This document shows positions 8,558 to 16,725 of a DNA stretch of 64,000 nucleotides, one piece after another. Position 1 is the first letter of the stretch. The number at the start of each line of letters is the position of its first letter. Location of the stretch: assembly GCF_021287045.1 (NCBI RefSeq), contig NZ_JAJTBG010000015.1, positions 1 through 64,000 of the forward strand. The letters run 5' to 3'. The DNA is from Oryzomicrobium sp. GTDB lineage: Bacteria; Pseudomonadota; Gammaproteobacteria; Burkholderiales; Rhodocyclaceae. Below the pieces are notes generated by a model. It was not told the DNA's origin. It was given only the letters and a program-made list of their open reading frames with translations, and ran no database searches. Made by a program: the position numbers and the translations under genes.

Positions 8558-9613
8558 ATGACTGTTGCCCGTAACCGCCGCCGGCTCTCCCTGCTCTCCC
8601 GGCTTTCCCTGGCCGCCGCCTTCGGCGCCGCCGCACTGGCGCCCCTGGCCGCCCTGGCCGATACCGCCGTCAAGGTGGGCTACCTGCCGGTGACCGGCCA
8701 CGCCAAGTTCTTCGTCGCCAAGGAACAGGGTTTCTTCAAGAAGGAAGGCCTGGACGTGGACCTGGTGGAATTCCAGAACTCCGCCGACGGCATCAACGCC
8801 GTGGTGGCGGGCAAGCTGGACGTGGGCGCCTTCGGCACCACGGCGCCCCTGGTGTTCTACTCCAAGGGCTCCGACCTGAAGATCATCGGCGGCATCATGG
8901 GCCAGGACGCGGCCCTGGTGGTCAAGCCCGAACTGGCCGGCACCATTCGTAGCATCAACGACCTCAAGGGCAAGAAGGTGGCCACGGTGCGCATGGCCTC
9001 CGGCGATGCGGTGCTGCGCGGCGCCCTCAAGGACGCCAGGATCAACTGGAAGAACGACCTGCACATCTTCGAGCTGAAGAACCCGCCGGCGGTGATCGAA
9101 GCGGTCAAGTCCGGGCAGGTGGACGCCGGCCTGGTGTGGGGCCCCCACGACCTGCGCGCCGAGCAGCAGGGCCTCAAGGTGGTGGTGCGCTCCGGTGAGC
9201 TGTCCCCGGGTCACCCCTGCTGCCGCCTGGTGGTGACCTCGGCCAAGCTCAAGGACGAAGCCGTGGTCCAGGGTTTCCTGCGCGCCATCCTCAAGGCCGA
9301 AAAGTTCGCCGCCGAGAACCGCAAGGAAACCATCGACGCCATCGCCAAGTACATCAAGCTCGACCGCGCCCTGCTGGAAAAGGGCTACTACTCGCCCAAC
9401 CTGGAACAGGGTTCCGACCCCAACGTGAAGGGCGTGCAGAAGTTCTGGCTGACCATGGTCGGGTCCGAGTTCATCGAGGGCAAGCGCGCCCTGGACCCGA
9501 TCTTCGAAGTCGGCCCCTACAAGAAGGCCCTGGACTCCCTGGCCAAGGAAAGCCCCAAGGACCCGTTCTGGCAGGCCCGCCTGAAGGAGTTCAAGGAAAG
9601 GGACGTGTTGTGA
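8558..9613 (+). CDS. ABC transporter substrate-binding protein (SsuA/NMT1 type)
   Basis: 351 residues of the aliphatic sulfonate/nitrate/taurine binding protein family. The N-terminus has an arginine-rich stretch (NRRRLSLLSR) and a hydrophobic segment ending ALADTAVKVGY, a periplasmic export signal. The mature protein begins with KVGYLPVTGHAKFFVAKEQGFFKKEGLDVDLVEF, typical of SsuA-like proteins. ATG 8558 is preceded by AAAGGA; an in-frame start at 8522 would add residues ahead of the signal. First gene of an operon with the ATPase (4-nt GTGA overlap) and permease. The ligand could be sulfonates, nitrate, a pyrimidine precursor or similar. Confidence 0.9.
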   Translation: MTVARNRRRLSLLSRLSLAAAFGAAALAPLAALADTAVKVGYLPVTGHAKFFVAKEQGFFKKEGLDVDLVEFQNSADGINAVVAGKLDVGAFGTTAPLVFYSKGSDLKIIGGIMGQDAALVVKPELAGTIRSINDLKGKKVATVRMASGDAVLRGALKDARINWKNDLHIFELKNPPAVIEAVKSGQVDAGLVWGPHDLRAEQQGLKVVVRSGELSPGHPCCRLVVTSAKLKDEAVVQGFLRAILKAEKFAAENRKETIDAIAKYIKLDRALLEKGYYSPNLEQGSDPNVKGVQKFWLTMVGSEFIEGKRALDPIFEVGPYKKALDSLAKESPKDPFWQARLKEFKERDVL

Positions 9614-10422
9614 ACACGGTGAGCGCTGCGACCGCCGGCCTGTCCATCGCCGACGTCTCGTTCGCCTACGCCGCCGGGGAAACCACCCTGCGGCGGGTGA
9701 GCCTGGAGGTGCCGGAAGGCACCTTCCTCACCCTGCTCGGGCCGAGCGGCTCGGGCAAATCGACCCTGCTGCGCCTGATCGCCGGGCTGGAAGCGCCCAG
9801 CGGTGGGCGCCTGGCCTGGAACGGCGTGACCATCGACGGTCCCGGCATCGACCGGGCCGTGGTCTTCCAGAACTATGCCCTGTTCCCCTGGTTCACCGTG
9901 GTGGACAACGTCGCTCAGGCCGTGGCCAAGGCCCATCCCCAGGCCCGCCGCGCCGAGCGCCGGGAGCGTGCCCGGGAGTACCTGGCCAAGGTCGGCCTGG
10001 GCGACGCCGCCGGCAAGTACCCGTTCCAGTTGTCCGGCGGCATGCAGCAGCGCGCCGCCATTGCCCGGGCCCTGGCCCTGGAAGCGCCGGTGCTGCTCAT
10101 GGACGAGCCCTTCGGCGCCCTGGACCCGATCAACCGGGGCAAGTTGCAGGACCTGCTGCTCGACGTGTGGCAGAGCACCTCCCCGCGCCGCACCATCGTC
10201 TTCGTCACCCACGACGTGGACGAGGCCCTCTACCTGGGCGACCGGGTGGCGGTGCTGGGTGCCTCGCCGGGGCGGTTGCTGGCCCAGGTGGCGGTGCCGT
10301 TCCCCCGGCCGCGCCAGCGCGCCCAGTTGTTCGCCTCCGCCGAATTCCACGCCCGCCGCGAGGAAATCGCCGAACTGCTCGATGCCGACGTGCTCCAGGG
10401 CCTGTCCGGCCAGGCGGCCTGA
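9610..10422 (+). CDS. ABC transporter ATP-binding protein (SsuB/TauB type)
   Basis: 270 residues, the cytoplasmic ATPase of the importer. Walker A GPSGSGKST is at residues 44-52, signature LSGGMQQR at about 141-148, Walker B VLLMDEP at about 163-169, and the H-loop lies in FVTHDVDEALYL. It starts with GTG at 9610, overlapping the binding-protein stop by four bases (GTGA), which suggests translational coupling. Sequence and length match the SsuB/TauB/NrtD group for sulfonates or nitrate. The gene is followed by a 65-nt spacer containing a 9-nt tandem repeat before the permease. Confidence 0.93.
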   Translation: MNTVSAATAGLSIADVSFAYAAGETTLRRVSLEVPEGTFLTLLGPSGSGKSTLLRLIAGLEAPSGGRLAWNGVTIDGPGIDRAVVFQNYALFPWFTVVDNVAQAVAKAHPQARRAERRERAREYLAKVGLGDAAGKYPFQLSGGMQQRAAIARALALEAPVLLMDEPFGALDPINRGKLQDLLLDVWQSTSPRRTIVFVTHDVDEALYLGDRVAVLGASPGRLLAQVAVPFPRPRQRAQLFASAEFHARREEIAELLDADVLQGLSGQAA

Positions 10423-10437
10423 TCCGGTATCGCCGCC

Positions 10438-10473
10438 GCAGTCACCGCAGTCACCGCAGTCACCGCAGTCGCT
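10438..10473. repeat. 9-nt direct tandem repeat in an intercistronic spacer
   Basis: GCAGTCACC is repeated three times exactly, with a fourth diverged copy (GCAGTCGCT), between the ATPase stop and the permease ribosome binding site (AAAGGA). Confidence 0.8.
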
Positions 10474-10487
10474 GTAAAGGAAACGCC

Positions 10488-11354
10488 ATGTCCCAATTCA
10501 TCACCCTGGCGGCGGAAGCGCCCGACGCCGCCGTCGCCGCCGATGTGCATGCGTCGGCCTCCGCCCCGTCTGCCGCGGCCTCCGTCCGCTCCTTCGCCCC
10601 ATCCTTCACCCGCTTCCTGCCGGCCTGGGAATCCCTGCTGCTGTGGGCCGTGCTGATCGCCGCCTGGCAGATTTCCAGCTACTTCATCGACCAGACCACC
10701 AACCCGCTGCTGCCGGCCCCGCGCATCGTTCTCGACGCCCTGTGGGATTCCCTGCCCGAACTGTGGAAGGGCACCGTCTCGTCCTTCTTCATTCTGGTGC
10801 CGGGCTATGCCCTGGCGGTGGCCCTGGGCGTGTTGCTCGGACTCTTGGCCGGGTTGATCCCGGGTCTGGGCCGGGCGGCCTTTCCCTTCGCCAAGGTGGT
10901 GGCGCCGGTGCCGCCCACGGTGTACATCCCCTACGCCATCGCCGTGCTGCCCACCTTTCACCTGTCGGCCACCTTCGTGGTCTTCATCGGCGCCTTCTGG
11001 CCGGTGTTCCAGAACGCCGCCGCCGGCGCCCACGCCGTGGAAAAGCGCTACCGGGACAACGCCCGGGTGCTCGGCTTTTCGCGCCTGGAAACCCTGGTAC
11101 GGGTGGTCTTTCCCGCCAGCCTGCCGCACATCTTCTCCGGCATGGCGGTGGGCTTGGGCTTCTCCTTCATCCTGCTCACCGTGGCCGAGCTGTTCGGTGC
11201 CAACGCCGGCCTGGGACGCTTCGTCCAGTACTACGCCGACTTCGCCGACTATCCGCGCATGGTGGCTGGCATCCTCTACACCGGCTTCATCACCTGGCTG
11301 GCCATGACCGGCCTGGACAAGCTGCGCCACCGGGCGCTCTTCTGGTTGCGCTGA
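10488..11354 (+). CDS. ABC transporter permease (SsuC/TauC type)
   Basis: 288 residues with about six hydrophobic segments starting near residue 45 (ESLLLWAVLIAAWQISSYF). The EAA loop has the character AHAVEKRYRDNARVLGFSRLE, where permeases of this type contact the ATPase. The start at 10488 has AAAGGA nearby; the frame stays open well upstream but overlaps the ATPase gene. The ~40 residues before the first helix are Ala/Ser-rich and longer than usual. It completes a three-component importer in the inner membrane with the two preceding genes and is followed after 7 nt by the thioredoxin-SCO fusion. Confidence 0.92.
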   Translation: MSQFITLAAEAPDAAVAADVHASASAPSAAASVRSFAPSFTRFLPAWESLLLWAVLIAAWQISSYFIDQTTNPLLPAPRIVLDALWDSLPELWKGTVSSFFILVPGYALAVALGVLLGLLAGLIPGLGRAAFPFAKVVAPVPPTVYIPYAIAVLPTFHLSATFVVFIGAFWPVFQNAAAGAHAVEKRYRDNARVLGFSRLETLVRVVFPASLPHIFSGMAVGLGFSFILLTVAELFGANAGLGRFVQYYADFADYPRMVAGILYTGFITWLAMTGLDKLRHRALFWLR

Positions 11355-11361
11355 GGTTGCC

Positions 11362-12720
11362 ATGGCCGGAGCGAGACGCGCCCCGCCACCGGGCAGCATC
11401 GGCGGCTTCGGCCTCTTGCCGCACCCCGCGTCCGGGGCGGCGGGCGAGGCCGAAAATCAAGGCAGTCGGGATGCCGCTGCCCGCCGGCCGCCCGGGCTAT
11501 CCTGGCTGAAGTGGCTGTCCGGCGGTCTGCTTGCCGCCAGCCTGGCCCTGGGCGCCCTGGCTTGGCAGGGGCCGGCCCACGCAGCGCCTGCCCATCAAAA
11601 GGCCGACGCCGGTGCCGTTCCCCCGAGCCTGTTCGTCCTTGAACCCGAGGCCGGCGTTCCCCTGGATCTGGCCCGGGAAGCCGCTACCGCCCGGGCCGAG
11701 GGCAAGCGCCTGGCCCTCTACTTTGAGCTGCCGGACTGCCCCGGCTGTGCCCGCATGAAGCGGGAGACCTTCCCCGATCCCCGGGTGCGGGCCGACTTCG
11801 GCCGGCGCTACCGCACCGTGCGGGTGGCGCTGCCCGGCGAGCCGGGGGCCCCCGGGGCGACCCTGACCGATCCCCAGGGACAGCCTGGGAGCGCCAGCCA
11901 GCTGGCCGACCGCTACCGGGTGCTGGGCACCCCGGCCTTCGTCTTCTTCGATGGAGCGGACTTCCTCTACCGCCACGTGGGGCCTCTGGATGCCACGGAT
12001 TTCCGCGCCCTGGGCCGTTTCGTCGCTGCCGCCGCCTACGAGCGGGAACCCTTCGCCGAGTACCGGGCGAAGCAGCGCCCCCGGCTCCTGGCGGACCTCG
12101 GCAAGGCGAGCCTGCCGCCGCCCACGGCGGTGCTCAACGCCGCCCCGGCGCCCGAGGCGGTCTATGGCTTTGCCCTGCGCGAGGTGGGCATTGCGGGGGC
12201 GCCGCTGCGCCGCCTGGCCGACTACCGGGGCAAGGTGGTGGCTCTGGCGGTGGGCTACACCCAGTGCCCGGACGTGTGCCCCACCACCCTGGCCGAGTTG
12301 AAGGCGGCCCTGGCCGCGTTGCCCGGATTGTCAGGGTTGGGGGCGGCGGCCCAGGACGTTCAGGTGCTGTTCGCCACCCTGGACCCGGAGCGGGATACCC
12401 CGGCCCTGCTCGGCGAGTACGTCCACGCCTTCGACAAGCGTTTTGCCGCCTTGCGCGGCGACGCCCGGCGGACCGCCGCCTTCATCCGCGACTTTGGCCT
12501 GGTGGCCGAGCGCCAGCCGTCCGAGGCCCTGGGCTACACCCTGGACCACACCGCCGGCATCTTCCTCATTGATCGCCAGGGCCGGGTGCGTGGCCTGTCG
12601 CCCTACGGTCAGCCGGTGGAGCTGCTCGCCGCCGACCTGGCGGCTCTGGTCAAGGAGGGGTGGGCGCGGGGCGCCCAGCCCCTGGCCGGCGCGTCCACCC
12701 GGCGTGACGGGGGCGGCTGA
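11362..12720 (+). CDS. Membrane-anchored thioredoxin-like / SCO1-SenC fusion protein
   Basis: 452 residues in three parts. A Pro/Gly-rich N-terminus and one membrane segment (about 47-70) lead to a periplasmic body. Residues ~85-245 form a thioredoxin-like domain with C126-P-G-C129 in LYFELPDCPGCARMKRETF. Residues ~262-435 form a SCO1/SenC domain with C302-P-D-V-C306 and the copper-ligand histidine H396 (TLDHTAGIFLID). SCO proteins deliver Cu to cytochrome oxidase CuA or act as thiol reductases; a CxxC thioredoxin partner usually keeps them reduced. Here both are in one chain, 7 nt after the ABC permease, suggesting co-transcription. Start supported by GAGG. Confidence 0.85.
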   Translation: MAGARRAPPPGSIGGFGLLPHPASGAAGEAENQGSRDAAARRPPGLSWLKWLSGGLLAASLALGALAWQGPAHAAPAHQKADAGAVPPSLFVLEPEAGVPLDLAREAATARAEGKRLALYFELPDCPGCARMKRETFPDPRVRADFGRRYRTVRVALPGEPGAPGATLTDPQGQPGSASQLADRYRVLGTPAFVFFDGADFLYRHVGPLDATDFRALGRFVAAAAYEREPFAEYRAKQRPRLLADLGKASLPPPTAVLNAAPAPEAVYGFALREVGIAGAPLRRLADYRGKVVALAVGYTQCPDVCPTTLAELKAALAALPGLSGLGAAAQDVQVLFATLDPERDTPALLGEYVHAFDKRFAALRGDARRTAAFIRDFGLVAERQPSEALGYTLDHTAGIFLIDRQGRVRGLSPYGQPVELLAADLAALVKEGWARGAQPLAGASTRRDGGG

Positions 12721-12842
12721 TCCGTGGCTGTTCAGAGGCGGTGAATCAGGCGCCGTGTCATGCGGAACCACATGCACCAAGGGGGGCAGGCGAGCCGCCA
12801 CTCGCGGATGAGTGGGCCCCCCGTGTCCGAGGGGAACGGCGA

Positions 12843-13451
12843 TCAGGGCGTGGGAATGGCGGGGTCGATGAGGTACAGGCGCACCCCGTTGCGGTCCCGG
12901 GCGCTGTCCGTGCCGTCCCGGTCGCCTACCATGGTGGCCTCGATGCGGTAGGGGCGGATGCCCTGGGCGATCACCCGGCTGCGCACCACCTGGAGGCTCT
13001 GTTCGGCCATGGCGATTTCCCAGGCGTTGCTGCCCCGGTCGGGGGAATAGGCTTCCAGGCGTACGCGCACCTGGTCGTTGCCCCGGGCACGGGCCAGGAC
13101 GCGGTCGAGGCGGGCGTCCATCTCGGGGGAAAGGGCGGTATCGCCCGGGGCGATGCGGATGGTTTCGTCCGGCGCCCGGACCGGTGCCGCCGGCGCGTTG
13201 CGGGCCGCGCGGGCCTGGCTGCCGGGGCTCCGGGCCTTCGGGTCGGCGGCGCGGGGGGCGTTTGCCCCCGGCTTGGCCGGGGACGCGTCCGCAGCCGGGT
13301 CGGGCAGGGTCTGGCAGCCGGTCAGGACGACCAGCGCGGCCAGCGTGGCTAACGTGGTCACCGCGGCCCGGCGGGGGAAGGGGAAAGGGGAAGGCGGCGA
13401 CAAGAGCGAGCGCGGCGCCGGGCAGCGGGCGCCGGGGGGCAGGGCAGGCAT
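12843..13451 (-). CDS. Putative OmpA-like lipoprotein
   Basis: 202 residues. An arginine pair and a hydrophobic stretch end in LVVLTGC (Cys about residue 46), a plausible lipobox, followed by a Pro/Ala-rich linker. The C-terminal ~95 residues (ALSPEMDARLDRVLARA...IRPYRIEATMVGDRDGT) resemble an OmpA-like peptidoglycan-binding fold, but the canonical Asn/Arg ligands are not clear. I used ATG 13451; the frame also has a TTG 12 nt upstream. The long pre-lipobox segment suggests the true start may be internal. It diverges from the CoA-binding gene. Function in the envelope is inferred only. Confidence 0.6.
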   Translation of the reverse strand: MPALPPGARCPAPRSLLSPPSPFPFPRRAAVTTLATLAALVVLTGCQTLPDPAADASPAKPGANAPRAADPKARSPGSQARAARNAPAAPVRAPDETIRIAPGDTALSPEMDARLDRVLARARGNDQVRVRLEAYSPDRGSNAWEIAMAEQSLQVVRSRVIAQGIRPYRIEATMVGDRDGTDSARDRNGVRLYLIDPAIPTP

Positions 13452-13772
13452 GGCGTGTTTCAAGATCCCGGGAAGCCCATAAACTTAGAACATTGGCGGC
13501 CCCTTGTCACGACCTTGCTCGTCTTTGGATGCCGGCGTAATCGGTGCGGATCGGCTCACGATCGGCGCCAGGTCGCGTCGGCACCGGGCCATGCCGCCGC
13601 GGTAGCGCCGCTTTCCGCCGGCGGCCCGGGGGCCGCCTTCGCCGTGGTTGAGCGGGGCAGGGGGCCTTTGCCGCGTAAAATCGGCCCGCAAGCCGCCGTA
13701 CCGGGCGACCCCGGCGCGGCCTCGTGTTTTTGCTCTCCGGCCTGGGCCGGGGAGCCAGCCAAGGAATCGTGC
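13452..13772. other. Divergent intergenic region
   Basis: About 320 bases separate the lipoprotein and the CoA-binding protein. I see no supported gene. The segment should contain both promoters, but I could not pick out convincing -35/-10 pairs. Confidence 0.4.
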
Positions 13773-14249
13773 ATGAGCGACATCGCCACCCTGCGCCGGG
13801 TGTTGCAGCAGACCCGCAGCATCGCCGTGGTCGGCCTTTCCGCCGACTGGTCGCGCCCCTCCAACTTCGCCGCCAAATACATGCTGGAGCACGGCTACCG
13901 CATCGTTCCGGTCAATCCGCGCTACGACGAAATCCTGGGCCAGAAGTGCTACCCGGACCTGGCCTCGATTCCCGAGCCGGTGGATATGGTGGACGTGTTC
14001 CGCAAGCCTGCCGACTGCGTGCCCATCGCCGAGCAGGCGGTGGCCATCGGCGCCAAGACCCTGTGGCTGCAACTGGGGGTGGTCAACGAGGAAGCGGCGC
14101 GCATCGCCGCCGACGCCGGCCTCACCGTAGTCCAAGACCGCTGCGTCAAGATCGAGTACGCCCGCCTGTTCGGTGGCCTGCACTGGTTCGGCGTGAACAC
14201 CAAGGTGATTTCCGCCCGCCGCCCCACGGGGCTGCCGCATCAGGGCTGA
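13773..14249 (+). CDS. CoA-binding protein (YccU/CoA_binding_2 family)
   Basis: 158 residues, a stand-alone Rossmann-type CoA-binding domain like that of succinyl-CoA synthetase alpha subunits. Family strings: IAVVGLSADWSRPSNFAAKYMLEHGYRIVPVNPRYDEILG and KTLWLQLGVVNEEAARIAADAGLTVVQDRCVKIEY. The ATG was chosen at the family start (MSDIATLRRVL). Cytoplasmic; the physiological role of this family is unclear. It sits 39 nt upstream of metY in the same direction, and the pair may be co-transcribed, hinting at a link with sulfur amino acid or CoA metabolism. Confidence 0.9.
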   Translation: MSDIATLRRVLQQTRSIAVVGLSADWSRPSNFAAKYMLEHGYRIVPVNPRYDEILGQKCYPDLASIPEPVDMVDVFRKPADCVPIAEQAVAIGAKTLWLQLGVVNEEAARIAADAGLTVVQDRCVKIEYARLFGGLHWFGVNTKVISARRPTGLPHQG

Positions 14250-14288
14250 ACCGGCCGCCACCGCCATAACGACATCGAGACAGATTCC

Positions 14289-15581
14289 ATGACCGACCGC
14301 ACCTTCGGCTTCGACACCCTGGCGCTCCACGCCGGCCAGATTCCCGACGCCGAGACCGGCAGCCGCGCCGCGCCGATCTACCAGACCACCTCCTACGTGT
14401 TCGATTCCCCCGAGCACGCCGCCAGCCTGTTCAATCTACAGACCTTCGGCAACGTCTATTCGCGCCTCTCCAACCCCACCGTGGCGGTGTTCGAGGAACG
14501 GGTGGCGGCCCTGGAAGGCGGCCGGGCGGCGGTGGCGGTGGCCTCCGGCATGGCCGCCCAGATGATCGCCATCCTCAACCTGTGCCAGGCCGGCGACCAG
14601 ATCGTGGCGGCCCGCACCCTGTACGGCGGCACCCACACCCAGCTCGACGTGAACTTCCGCAAGCTGGGCATCGACACCGTGTTCGTGGACCCGGACGACC
14701 CGGAAAACTTTGCCCGGGCCATCACCCCCAAGACCAAGCTGCTCTACGCCGAGACCCTGGGCAACCCGTCCCTCAACGTTCTCGACCTGGAAAAGGTCGG
14801 CAGGATCGCCGCCCAGGCCGGCCTGCCGCTCTTCATCGACAACACCTTCGCCAGCCCCTACCTGTGCCGCCCCGGCGAGTGGGGGGCGGAGGTGGTGATG
14901 CACTCCGCCACCAAGTTCTTGGGCGGCCACGGCACCACCATGGGCGGGGTGATCGTCGAATCGGGCAAGTTCGACTGGTCCGTCGGCGATGGCCGCTTCG
15001 CCACTATGACCGAGCCGTCGGACGGCTACCACGGTGTGCGCTTCTTCGAGACCTTCGGCAACTTCGGCTTCACCATGAAGTGCCGCATGGAAGGGCTGCG
15101 CACCTTCGGCCCGGCCCTCTCGCCCTTGTCGGCTTTCTTGCTCCTGCAAGGGGTGGAAACCCTGTCCCTGCGCATGGAGCGCCACTGCGCCAACGCCCTG
15201 GCCGTGGCCCGCCACCTGGAGGCCCACCCCCAGGTGGCATGGGTCAATTACCCGGGTCTGGCCTCCAGCCGCTACCACGACCTGGCGCAAAAGTACCTGC
15301 CCAAGGGCGCCGGGGCTGTGCTTAGCTTCGGTATCAAGGGCGGCGCCGCCGCCGGTGCCCGCTTCATCGACAGCGTCGAATTCCTCTCCCACCTGGCCAA
15401 CATCGGCGATGCCAAGACCCTGGTCATCCACCCAGCCTCCACCACCCACCGCCAGATGAGCGAGGAACAGCAGCGTGCTGCCGGGGTGCCGCCGGACTTG
15501 ATCCGCCTCTCGGTGGGGCTGGAGACCCTGGACGACATTCTGTGGGACATCGATCAGGCGTTGGCCAAAGCCTGCGCCTGA
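14289..15581 (+). CDS. metY: O-acetylhomoserine sulfhydrylase
   Basis: A 430-residue PLP enzyme of the Cys/Met metabolism family, which makes homocysteine from O-acetylhomoserine and sulfide. Motifs: YSRLSNPTVAVFEERVAALEGG, the IDNTFASPYLCRP Asp that holds the pyridine ring, and the PLP lysine K209 in SATKFLGGHG. Length matches O-acetylhomoserine aminocarboxypropyltransferases (425-435) rather than the shorter MetB/MetC (380-400). The C-terminal LVIHPASTTHRQMSEEQ segment is also characteristic. Ends before a strong bidirectional terminator. Confidence 0.94.
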   Translation: MTDRTFGFDTLALHAGQIPDAETGSRAAPIYQTTSYVFDSPEHAASLFNLQTFGNVYSRLSNPTVAVFEERVAALEGGRAAVAVASGMAAQMIAILNLCQAGDQIVAARTLYGGTHTQLDVNFRKLGIDTVFVDPDDPENFARAITPKTKLLYAETLGNPSLNVLDLEKVGRIAAQAGLPLFIDNTFASPYLCRPGEWGAEVVMHSATKFLGGHGTTMGGVIVESGKFDWSVGDGRFATMTEPSDGYHGVRFFETFGNFGFTMKCRMEGLRTFGPALSPLSAFLLLQGVETLSLRMERHCANALAVARHLEAHPQVAWVNYPGLASSRYHDLAQKYLPKGAGAVLSFGIKGGAAAGARFIDSVEFLSHLANIGDAKTLVIHPASTTHRQMSEEQQRAAGVPPDLIRLSVGLETLDDILWDIDQALAKACA

Positions 15582-15652
15582 AATCGGCACCTGAGGCCAG
15601 AGGGGACGCCCGCGCCGGTCTGTCGTTTGCCGCCGGATGGCGCCGCCCCATG

Positions 15653-15694
15653 AAAAACCGCCCCGCCTGGATTTCCGGCGGGGCGGTTTTTTTT
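15653..15694. terminator. Bidirectional rho-independent terminator
   Basis: CCGCCCCGCC (15658-15667) pairs with GGCGGGGCGG (15677-15686). Eight T's (15687-15694) follow on the plus strand and five A's precede, so it can end both metY and the convergent hydrolase transcript. Confidence 0.9.
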
Positions 15695-15699
15695 ACGCT

Positions 15700-16725
15700 T
15701 CAGGCGATTCGCCGGGCCGGATGCGGCACTGGATGGGATGCGCTTCCAGATGCCGCATCGTCCGGCGCCAGGGGCGCCACCGGCGTCCGGTTCAGCCGGC
15801 CCTCCACCAGCCAGGCCAGGGAATCCGGCCACAGGGTGGCGCGGAAACGGTCGTTGAACCAGGCGAAGTGGCCGATCCCCGGCACGCCGACATCGGCCGG
15901 GTTGAGGTGCACATGGTGGCGCTGGCTGTTGCGGTAATAACCGAGCAGGCGCTCGATGGCCGCCGGAGTGCCGAAGGGGTCGTCGCTGAGGCTGACGGCC
16001 AGCAGGTCGCCTTTCATGGCGTCGAAATGGGCCAGGGGATCGTCGTCGTGGCGGCGCAGGCGGCGGTAGGCGGCTTCCAGGGTGGCGGGGCGGAAGGCCC
16101 ATTCGTAGGCGGCGCCGGCCGGCAGGTCTTCGTGCCAGCCCAGCCGGCGGGCGGGGAAGTAGCCGAGCAGGGCGGTGAGCGCCGGCATCAGCAGGTGCCA
16201 GCGCAGCCACATGCGCGCCTTGCCCGGGCCGTAGTCGGGCCAGTAGGCGTATTGGGCGCCGACGGTGAAGGCCCGGGCGACGACGCCGGCGTGGGGCGCC
16301 AGCCCGAGCAGCAGACCGCCGATGCTGTGGCCCACCAGATATACCGGCACGTCCGGATAGGCGGCGCTGGCCCAGGCCAGGGCGGCGTCGCAGTCGAAGC
16401 GGCCCCAGTCGAGCTTGGTGATGTGCCGCCAGCGGCGCAGGCTGCCCTGGCGCGAGGCGCCGATGCCCCGGTAGTCGTAGGTCAGTGCCGCCAGGCCGTG
16501 CTTGGCCAGGTAGCGGGCGTAGCGGTGGTAGTAGTCGGCCTTCACCGCCGTGGCCGGGTTGATCACCACCACGCCCTGGGCCTCACCGTCGGGGCGCCAA
16601 TGATGGGCGGCCAGGGGGTAGCCGTCCCGGGCGGTGAGGGTGAGGGGCTGGGGCGGCATGGCGGGTCCGATGCGGTGGGGATGGACGGAGGATAACGGCG
16701 GCGGGGCGTGCCGGGGGGCGTTCAT
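15700..16725 (-). CDS. Alpha/beta hydrolase
   Basis: 341 residues. The hydrolase fold begins around residue 23, with LTLTARDGYPLAAHHWRP, YDYRGIGASRQGSLRRW, the nucleophile elbow VGHSIGG (Ser about 134), and the likely catalytic His in GIGHFAWFN near the C-terminus. It resembles serine esterases annotated as alpha/beta hydrolase family proteins; substrate unknown, cytoplasmic. The start at 16725 is supported by GGGAGG and by an ATGA overlap with the stop of the upstream DUF2917 gene, indicating translational coupling; a later ATG (16659) has no ribosome site. Confidence 0.85.
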   Translation of the reverse strand: MNAPRHAPPPLSSVHPHRIGPAMPPQPLTLTARDGYPLAAHHWRPDGEAQGVVVINPATAVKADYYHRYARYLAKHGLAALTYDYRGIGASRQGSLRRWRHITKLDWGRFDCDAALAWASAAYPDVPVYLVGHSIGGLLLGLAPHAGVVARAFTVGAQYAYWPDYGPGKARMWLRWHLLMPALTALLGYFPARRLGWHEDLPAGAAYEWAFRPATLEAAYRRLRRHDDDPLAHFDAMKGDLLAVSLSDDPFGTPAAIERLLGYYRNSQRHHVHLNPADVGVPGIGHFAWFNDRFRATLWPDSLAWLVEGRLNRTPVAPLAPDDAASGSASHPVPHPARRIA

